From: Blastomonas sp. AAP53 | GTDB taxonomy: Bacteria; Pseudomonadota; Alphaproteobacteria; Sphingomonadales; Sphingomonadaceae | Length of the DNA stretch: 64,000 nucleotides | Assembly (NCBI RefSeq): GCF_000331245.1 | Contig: NZ_ANFZ01000009.1 | Location: 434,001-498,000 of the forward strand | Direction: 5' to 3' | Shown: piece by piece, positions 58,546 to 64,000 of the stretch | Layout of the letters: every line of letters begins with the position of its first letter | Position numbering within the stretch: position 1 is the stretch's first letter | Translations under genes and position numbers: made by a program | The notes under the pieces: model-generated | The model's database searches: none | What the model saw: the letters and a program-made list of their open reading frames with translations, nothing else | What the model was told of the DNA's origin: nothing

Positions 58546-60420
58546 TTAGCGCTGCAGCATCATGGCGATCCATCCGGCTTCGGCCTTGGCAATGCTGCGC
58601 GGCGGCAAGGCGCCCGAGCACTCCAGGCACCATGCCTGCACGCCCTGTGCGCCACTGAGCACCTGCATATCGCCCAGTGCCTGACCCAGAACCGCACGCT
58701 GCTGCCATGCGAGGCGCGCAACCATGCCCCTGCCCTGCTGCTGGCCATCTTCGGTCGGTGCGAACATGCCCGCGATCAACTGCTCGAAAGGATCGGGTTC
58801 AGTCTGCAGATCGTGAACAGCATAGCCACCTTTTGACAGCTTCGCACGGCTGGCTGCTTCGGCAATCGCGTCGTCGATGGATCCGAACCGATCGACCAGT
58901 TTGATCTGACGCGCAGTGCCGCCATCCCAGACTCGTCCCTGCGCGATATTGTCGACCTGATCGACGGTCATGCCGCGCGCCTTGCCGACGAGCGCCAGGA
59001 AACGGCGATAGTCGTGCTCGATCGACCCCTGGATCAATGTGTCGACGGTGCTGTTGAAGCCGCCCAGGATATCCGGCTGGCCCGACAACTGCGTGGTCGC
59101 AACGCCATCGGCGCGGATGCCATATTCTGCCAGGGCACGTTCGAAGCTTGGCAATACCGCGAAAATGCCGATCGATCCGGTAATGGTCGAAGGCTCAGCG
59201 AAAATCGTGTCTCCTGCCGTTGCCACCCAATAGCCGCCGCTGGCCGCAACATTGCCCATGGACACGACCACGGGAATCTTGCGGGCACGGTACTGCTCGA
59301 TCGCGCGACGGATCTGTTCCGAGGCAAATGCCGAACCCCCCGGCGAATCCACACGGACGACCAGAGCCTTGAGGTTGTCGCGCTTCAGGCCTTCATGCAG
59401 CAATTCCTCGATCCGGTCGCCACCTGCGGTTCCCGGCCCGGCATCACCATCAACGATCGTGCCTGCGATGGTCACGACCGCGACTTCGTCGCCGCCGGTC
59501 TTGGCAGGGTTGGCAGCAGCCCAGTCCTTGAGACTGGTGTGCTTGAATGCTCCAGGGCCCTCGTCTTCGTCGGCTCCGGCGAGCGCGGCAACACGCTTGC
59601 CGAATGCGGTCCTGTCACCTGCCTTGTCGATGATCTTGCGATCCATCGCGACCTTGACCAGGTCGCCATTGGCCGCCGTGATCGCGGCAGCAGGGTCGGC
59701 GATATAGCTGGCTAGGTCAGCCTTGGGCCGCGTCTTTTTCACCGTTGCCTGCCAGTTGTCCCAGATCGGGCGATACACGGCCAGCAGCGCCTCTTCCGCT
59801 TCGGGCGATTGCTCGGAGCGCAGATAGGGTTCGACTGCGCTCTTGAAGGTGCCGACGCGATAGACATGCGCGGTCACCTTGAACCGATCGAGAAAATCCT
59901 TGTAGTACAAGCGCGAGCCGCCCGGGCCGGTGAAGGCTGCGCCGCCCATCGGGTCGACCCAGATTTCGCTGCCGTGCGCGGCGAGCATATAGGCATCGTC
60001 GCTGTAGAAAGTCGCAAAGCTGTACACCGGCTTGCCCTTGGCACGTGCACGGCCCAGCGCCTCACCCACCTGTTGCAGCGAGACCTGCCCACCGCCCATG
60101 AAGCTGTCGAGATCGAGCGCGATGACCTTGATGCGGTCGTCCTGCGCGGCGGTGTCGATGGCGCGGATCAGGTCGCGCTCACGGAATTGCTTGAGCGGAG
60201 CCTGACCGCCGAGCAATGCCGCAATCGGGTCGCTGTTTTCAGGTTCTTCAACGATCACGCCGTCGAGCGTCACAAGAAGCGCGCCATCGGTCACCGCCGC
60301 CGGATTGGGCCGCCATGACAAGGCTGCGAGAATCAGGCCGAAGAACATCAACATGGCCAACAGGACCAGACCGTCCTTGATCGCCACCAGCACCTTCCAG
60401 GCGCTTTTCACAAAACCCAT
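58546..60420 (-). CDS. sppA: signal peptide peptidase SppA (67K type)
   Basis: A 624-residue membrane serine protease that degrades cleaved signal peptides. One N-terminal membrane helix (LVLLAMLMFFGLILAAL, about residues 16-32) is followed by two tandem ClpP-like domains. The catalytic Lys is in GTFKSAVEPYLRSEQS of the first domain and the Ser in NVAASGGYWVAT of the second, the arrangement known from E. coli SppA. The last about 70 residues after the protease domain (GQQQGRGMVARLAWQQ onward) are variable. Confidence 0.94.
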   Translation of the reverse strand: MGFVKSAWKVLVAIKDGLVLLAMLMFFGLILAALSWRPNPAAVTDGALLVTLDGVIVEEPENSDPIAALLGGQAPLKQFRERDLIRAIDTAAQDDRIKVIALDLDSFMGGGQVSLQQVGEALGRARAKGKPVYSFATFYSDDAYMLAAHGSEIWVDPMGGAAFTGPGGSRLYYKDFLDRFKVTAHVYRVGTFKSAVEPYLRSEQSPEAEEALLAVYRPIWDNWQATVKKTRPKADLASYIADPAAAITAANGDLVKVAMDRKIIDKAGDRTAFGKRVAALAGADEDEGPGAFKHTSLKDWAAANPAKTGGDEVAVVTIAGTIVDGDAGPGTAGGDRIEELLHEGLKRDNLKALVVRVDSPGGSAFASEQIRRAIEQYRARKIPVVVSMGNVAASGGYWVATAGDTIFAEPSTITGSIGIFAVLPSFERALAEYGIRADGVATTQLSGQPDILGGFNSTVDTLIQGSIEHDYRRFLALVGKARGMTVDQVDNIAQGRVWDGGTARQIKLVDRFGSIDDAIAEAASRAKLSKGGYAVHDLQTEPDPFEQLIAGMFAPTEDGQQQGRGMVARLAWQQRAVLGQALGDMQVLSGAQGVQAWCLECSGALPPRSIAKAEAGWIAMMLQR

Positions 60421-60538
60421 TATCTGCTCCGCATCGGGCGGATGTGCCCCAGCCTTCTATCTAGGCATACCGGAACCGATTTGCCACAGCTTCGCGCGAC
60501 AGACGGCTCATGGCGTTCGATAGCCGACTTCGGCGCGA

Positions 60539-61222
60539 TCACCAGCGCAGCAGTGCCGGGACGATGAGCCTCCCGGCGATCGTGCAGCCCGCAAGCGCTA
60601 TCGTGTACCAGGTGCCGATATACAGGACCACATTCTCGCTACAGGCGACGCTATAGGCTGCCGCCCCCAGGCTGCCTGCTGCCAGACCGACGAGCCAGCC
60701 AGCGCTGACCGGATCGACGGCCGCGCCGCGCCGCAGCCACAGCACCATCGCGCCTCCCACGGCCAGGGCGCACAAGGCGCTCATCCGCAGACACTCCAGC
60801 CCATAACGCGGGTCAAGAATGCTGATCGCCTGCGCAGCGGTGTCGATGGTCACCAGCCATGTCAGCAGCGCGCCCGCCGGAAAGAGCATCGCCACCCCCA
60901 ACGCCCAGCGCCACCAGCCTGGCCGACGCACGCCGATGCCGGGGCTGGCCGCCGCGAGGACCGCCGTTGCGGCCCCGATCCCCAGTGCCAGCAAAACCGC
61001 CGACCTCAAGACGAACATGGCGTGCGGCGCACCATTCGCCAGATCACCCCTGATACCGAGCCAGGCCGATATCGCCACACCGCAAGCGACGGCGACCAGC
61101 AATGCAAGCGCAAGCCCTTGCCCGGGCTTCAATCGCCGGATCGGCTGAAGGTCGCCGATCAGCGTGTCGATGAAGCGATCGTCCTCGCCGGGCTGCGCCG
61201 TCGCAGGGGGTTTGGTGTCCAT
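60539..61222 (-). CDS. nrsF: NrsF (DUF1109) membrane anti-sigma factor
   Basis: A 227-residue inner-membrane protein with six hydrophobic segments after a cytoplasmic N-terminus (DDRFIDTLIGDLQPIRRLKP). The N-terminal LIxDLxPVRRL-like segment is the family signature of NrsF/DUF1109, which in Caulobacter holds the ECF sigma factor SigF at the membrane until metal or redox stress; conserved cysteines act in that sensing, and Cys residues are visible in LECLRMSALCALA. It is downstream of sigF, with a SigF-type promoter match in the 99-base gap. Confidence 0.9.
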   Translation of the reverse strand: MDTKPPATAQPGEDDRFIDTLIGDLQPIRRLKPGQGLALALLVAVACGVAISAWLGIRGDLANGAPHAMFVLRSAVLLALGIGAATAVLAAASPGIGVRRPGWWRWALGVAMLFPAGALLTWLVTIDTAAQAISILDPRYGLECLRMSALCALAVGGAMVLWLRRGAAVDPVSAGWLVGLAAGSLGAAAYSVACSENVVLYIGTWYTIALAGCTIAGRLIVPALLRW

Positions 61223-61299
61223 TATCTGTCCAAACTGTCGTCGCCCGCATGTGGCACATGCCGGGCTGCCTTGGAGGCGTTCAAAATATGTGTGCGGCG

Positions 61300-61325
61300 T
61301 TCGGGTTCGCGAGCCATTCGGTTAC
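61300..61325 (-). promoter_or_regulatory. SigF-type ECF promoter for nrsF
   Basis: The minus strand reads GTAACC (complement of 61320-61325), exactly 16 bases, then CGAA (complement of 61300-61303). This equals the consensus I recall for Caulobacter SigF promoters, GTAACC-N16-CGAA. The -35 overlaps the TAA stop of sigF. Transcription would start about 70 bases before the nrsF ATG. Confidence 0.65.
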
Positions 61326-61846
61326 ACATCCTCTATCAATGCGCTCATCCGTCGGATGCCGCGATGGATGTTGACCTTGACGAGAGATTCAGACTGGCCG
61401 GTGCGTTCAGCCGCTTCGGCAATGCTGTATCCGGCAATCTTGACCAGCCGGATGACCTCGGCCTGGCGTTCGGGAATCTGGAGCAACAGCGCGTCGATAC
61501 TGAGGCAACTGATCATCGAATCGTCCTGAGGCGCCGCTTGCAGCGCTTCATCGAGCCCGGTTTCGGCTGCCCGATAGACCCTGCGCAGATGGTCTATCCA
61601 GCGATAGCGGGCGATCGCCGCCAGCCAGGGCAGAAACGCGCGGGCACCGTCAAAGGTCGCGCGCTTGCGGTGCACGGAGATCAGCGTCTCCTGCACCAGA
61701 TCGTCGATTTGCGAAGGCGGGATGCGGCGAGAGAAATACCGCGTGAGCCACAGCTGGCACTCGCGCAACAGGCGCTGATACGCCTGCCGGTCCCCTGCCT
61801 GCGCAGCCAGCATCAATTGCCGCAATGTATCGTCCTGGCTGGCCAT
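61322..61846 (-). CDS. sigF: ECF RNA polymerase sigma factor, SigF-like
   Basis: A 174-residue ECF sigma factor. Region 2 has PPSQIDDLVQETLISVHRKR and FLPWLAAIARYRWIDHLRR for -10 recognition; region 4 has IPERQAEVIRLVKIAGYSI and AERTGQSESLVKVNIHRG for -35 recognition. The neighbouring NrsF identifies it as the NrsF-linked group. It lies 41 bases after the DoxX gene on the same strand, so it is probably read through from the metal-stress operon. Confidence 0.92.
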   Translation of the reverse strand: MASQDDTLRQLMLAAQAGDRQAYQRLLRECQLWLTRYFSRRIPPSQIDDLVQETLISVHRKRATFDGARAFLPWLAAIARYRWIDHLRRVYRAAETGLDEALQAAPQDDSMISCLSIDALLLQIPERQAEVIRLVKIAGYSIAEAAERTGQSESLVKVNIHRGIRRMSALIEDV

Positions 61847-61887
61847 TGCCTTGGGAAGCTAGGCCGCCAGCCTGTCGGTAGCAAGCA

Positions 61888-62406
61888 TCAGCGCGACACT
61901 GCCTTCGGCGAGAGCCGCCCATCGGTAAGGCGATCAAGCGCGAACATGCCGCCGCCGCGCGCCAGCAGGACCAGCGCAAGCCCAAACCACATGACATGCG
62001 GAGACCAGAAGGCTTCCGGATAGACAAACAGCTGGATGACCGCCGTCATCACAAACAGCCCTGCCGCACCCAACCGCGTTGCCAGCCCCAGCATGACCAT
62101 CATCGACAGGGCATGTTCGGCATAGGTGGCCAGGATGCCGGTAATCTCAGGCAGGGGCATATGATATTCGTCGCGGAACAGATCATAGGTGATCGGGTCG
62201 ATCGTCAGCCAGCTGTCGTCCTCGATCTTGGTGCGGGCTGACCGCCAGAACTGTGCCGCCAGCGCAAGCCGGACCAGCAGCAGCGCGATCCCCTCGAACC
62301 AACGGGTCTGCAATGGCGCAATCATGCGCAGGCCAAGGGCTTTCATCAATCCACGCTTCCACACAATCGATATGAGCTGACGCTCGAGCCGCAGCCGGAA
62401 AGCCAT
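61888..62406 (-). CDS. DoxX-family membrane protein
   Basis: A 172-residue inner-membrane protein with four hydrophobic segments. IALLLVRLALAAQFWRSARTKIEDDSW is followed by EYHMPLPEITGILATYAEH and MVMLGLATRLGA, the usual DoxX layout. In bufferin/DUF692 operons a DoxX member is the fourth component, and its role there is not settled. It begins 17 bases after the DUF2063 gene and precedes sigF. Confidence 0.88.
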   Translation of the reverse strand: MAFRLRLERQLISIVWKRGLMKALGLRMIAPLQTRWFEGIALLLVRLALAAQFWRSARTKIEDDSWLTIDPITYDLFRDEYHMPLPEITGILATYAEHALSMMVMLGLATRLGAAGLFVMTAVIQLFVYPEAFWSPHVMWFGLALVLLARGGGMFALDRLTDGRLSPKAVSR

Positions 62407-62423
62407 GCGCCATCAATCCGCGC

Positions 62424-63161
62424 CTATCCCCCCGGCCTTGCCAGCATCCCCGCACCGATGAGTGCAAAAATGGCCGGCAACGCCTCAGCCTCTTTTGCGG
62501 TTTCGATGGCCACGGCCAGAAGGTTACGCATGGTGACAGGTTTTTGCGCGCATCTGGCAAGCGCTGCCTGCAGTGCATCCAGCGGATGCAGCAGCACCTC
62601 GGCATCGGGCCTCGTGATCAGCAGGTGGCGCGCATCGCCGGGCGCCGATCCGGCAAGCTCTGGCAGCATGACCGCAATGTCCGTTTGCACCGCAACCAGA
62701 CGGGTTGCCGGATGCATGGCAAGTTTCAGGTCAAGCAGGCCTTCCTCGTCCAGGCCGGCCAGATCCGAGAGATCGAGCGCGGGTGCTTCCGCCGCATGAT
62801 AACTGTGCAGCCAGGCCCATTCGACCGCTGCGAGGTCGCACTGCGCGGCATCTGCGCCATGGTCAGCCAGGAATTCGGCAAAGCCCGCGCCGATATGCAT
62901 CAGCTTGCGCGAACGCACATCGGGAAGGTCGACGAAGACCCTGGACAGGGCATTGAAAGCGTCATGCCCCATCCTCTCGCGCGTGCGCGGGAATGTGTGT
63001 TCGAGCGCCACGAGGCGGGCATGGCTGATCGTATTGGCGTGTGCCTTGAGGCCCAACAGCACCCAGTCTGGCTCGCCCGCGAACACCCCATCCGGAAAAG
63101 CCGACGGCCCGTGCTGCAACACGGCGATGAAACGTGCCTGATCTTTCGCCAGATCCCCCAT
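62424..63161 (-). CDS. DUF2063 protein (BufC/HvfC-like RRE partner)
   Basis: A 245-residue protein of the DUF2063/HvfC family, the partner subunit of DUF692 enzymes; its N-terminal part is thought to bind the precursor peptide. Conserved features are FIAVLQHGPSAFPDGVF, HTFPRTRERMG, and CDLAAVEWAWLHSYHAAEAP. The C-terminal half resembles a RiPP-recognition-like region. The ATG at 63161, just after the DUF692 stop, is the likely start; a GTG at 63185 would overlap it by 20 bases. Confidence 0.85.
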   Translation of the reverse strand: MGDLAKDQARFIAVLQHGPSAFPDGVFAGEPDWVLLGLKAHANTISHARLVALEHTFPRTRERMGHDAFNALSRVFVDLPDVRSRKLMHIGAGFAEFLADHGADAAQCDLAAVEWAWLHSYHAAEAPALDLSDLAGLDEEGLLDLKLAMHPATRLVAVQTDIAVMLPELAGSAPGDARHLLITRPDAEVLLHPLDALQAALARCAQKPVTMRNLLAVAIETAKEAEALPAIFALIGAGMLARPGG

Positions 63162-63165
63162 TGCG

Positions 63166-64000
63166 TCAGGCAACCTGCAATGCACCAGCGTGCGCCATTA
63201 TCTCGCTGGCGCGGCCAGCCTCGGCCATCAGCACGGCAAAATCGGGTATATTGGTGTCCCATTCGATCAGAACGGGCCTGGCACTTGCGCGCGCCACGAA
63301 CCTGTCGAACAGCTTCCAGGTGAGGGCGGTCACGTTCGACCCGTGGTCGTCGATCAGCAATGGACGGCCCGCGTGCCACTCGGTGGCATGGCCGGCCAGG
63401 TGGATCTCCCCGACGAGTGCAGGGTCGATCGCATCTATATAGGCGAATGGGTCGGACTGCAGATTGGTGCAGCTCACCTCGACATTGTTGATATCGAACA
63501 GCAGGCCGCAGCCGCTCTTCGCGCAGAGTGCGTGGAGGAATTCGACCTCGTCCATGTCATCGTGCGCAAAGGCCAGATAGCGCGACGGATTCTCGATCAG
63601 TATCGAGCGTCCGAGCCTGTCCTGCACGCGACCAATCTGCGTGGCGACATGGTCCAGCGTGGCGCGGGTGTAGGCGAGCGGCAGAAGATCGGGGTAGCGG
63701 TCGGCACTGTTGCCCGACCAGCTCAGATGGTCGGACACGCTGGCAGGATCGTACCGCAAGCACAGCGCTGCAAGCTGCTCCAGCTCGTCTTCGTCGAGCC
63801 CCTCGGCCGTGCCGATCGACAGGCCGACGCTGTGGAAACTGAGCGGCAACCGCTCTGCCACCGCCGTGAGCCAGCGATGGGGCGGCCCACCATCGACGAA
63901 ATAGTTCTGCGGGTGCACCTCGACCCATGCGGGCACAGGGACACCCGATTGGGGCTCCAGAACATCGCGATAGTGGGCCGGCTTCAGCCCGATGCCCGTT
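63166..64000 (-). CDS. DUF692 (MbnB/BufB-like) multinuclear iron enzyme, 5' end beyond the window
   Basis: At least 277 residues of a TIM-barrel DUF692 protein; the frame is open to the window edge (GIGLKPAHYRDVL is near its N-terminus). Such enzymes use two or three iron atoms to modify cysteines of a small peptide, as MbnB does in methanobactin and BufB in bufferins. Metal ligands are visible in EVHPQNYF, SDHLSW, ILIENPSR, DINNVEV, EIHLAGHA, DDHG and LIEWDTN. The precursor peptide gene (DUF2282/BufA) is expected just upstream, outside the window. Confidence 0.92.
   Translation of the reverse strand, partial: TGIGLKPAHYRDVLEPQSGVPVPAWVEVHPQNYFVDGGPPHRWLTAVAERLPLSFHSVGLSIGTAEGLDEDELEQLAALCLRYDPASVSDHLSWSGNSADRYPDLLPLAYTRATLDHVATQIGRVQDRLGRSILIENPSRYLAFAHDDMDEVEFLHALCAKSGCGLLFDINNVEVSCTNLQSDPFAYIDAIDPALVGEIHLAGHATEWHAGRPLLIDDHGSNVTALTWKLFDRFVARASARPVLIEWDTNIPDFAVLMAEAGRASEIMAHAGALQVA

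Overview
The window is about 64 kb of GC-rich chromosomal DNA, coding on both strands. Gene content and order point to an alphaproteobacterium of the Sphingomonadales (Sphingomonas, Sphingopyxis, Blastomonas or Novosphingobium type; the genus cannot be fixed by eye). Supporting evidence: the dusB-ntrB-ntrC-ntrY-ntrX-hfq-hflX block, a bifunctional IspDF, an ATP12-type F1 chaperone, SspB, an Hfq made of two Sm folds in one chain, and a large acyl-CoA dehydrogenase cluster. I saw no tRNA, rRNA, CRISPR array, prophage or classical insertion sequence.

Layout. 1-5.2 kb (+): end of holB, metG, tatD, a PhnP-like metallo-hydrolase and a membrane aspartic protease in a tightly coupled run, then mazG. 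5.2-14.5 kb (-): the nitrogen-regulation block dusB-ntrBC-ntrYX with tandem hfq and hflX. 14.6-16.8 kb (+): ispDF, a secreted unknown and a CinA C-terminal amidase, converging on a START-domain protein and lipA. 18.3-24.1 kb: a flavin oxidase-like protein, a NYN/LOTUS RNA-binding protein, guaA, a GxxExxY gene framed by inverted repeats, an acyl-CoA ligase and a lipoprotein. 24.2-31.3 kb: gyrB, a NUDIX hydrolase, dinB, a Bcr/CflA-type exporter and an amino-acid permease. 31.5-35.4 kb (-): hisB-hisH-hisA-hisF, a tiny PEP-CTERM-like protein, hisE and a HIT protein. 35.5-39.4 kb: sspB, fumC, a small unknown, gmk and a DUF4197 protein.

39.4-54.3 kb is a catabolic island. Two divergent operons are bounded by strong hairpin terminators (39397-39425 and 54213-54246) and share a central promoter/operator region near 44.05 kb. 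The left arm has three acyl-CoA dehydrogenases and an SDR. The right arm has a GPH-type symporter, an ACAD10/11-like dehydrogenase, a zinc alcohol dehydrogenase, an APH-type kinase, two SDRs, a family VIII-like serine esterase and a FadB/FadJ-like fusion. The kinase plus ACAD11-like pair suggests removal of a hydroxyl from a hydroxyacyl-CoA by phosphorylation before beta-oxidation. The acyl-CoA ligase at 22-23 kb carries a matching 12-base upstream motif and may feed this route.

54.3-60.4 kb (-): a secreted TPR-like protein, the coupled operon crcB-rluA family-HAD phosphatase-small membrane protein-ATP12, and sppA. The crcB start codon lies inside an 18-bp hairpin. 60.5-64.0 kb (-) is a bufferin-type metal-stress locus: a DUF692 enzyme (cut by the window edge), a DUF2063 partner, DoxX, an ECF SigF-like sigma factor and its NrsF membrane anti-sigma factor. 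A sequence matching the SigF promoter pattern GTAACC-N16-CGAA overlaps the sigF stop codon and faces nrsF.
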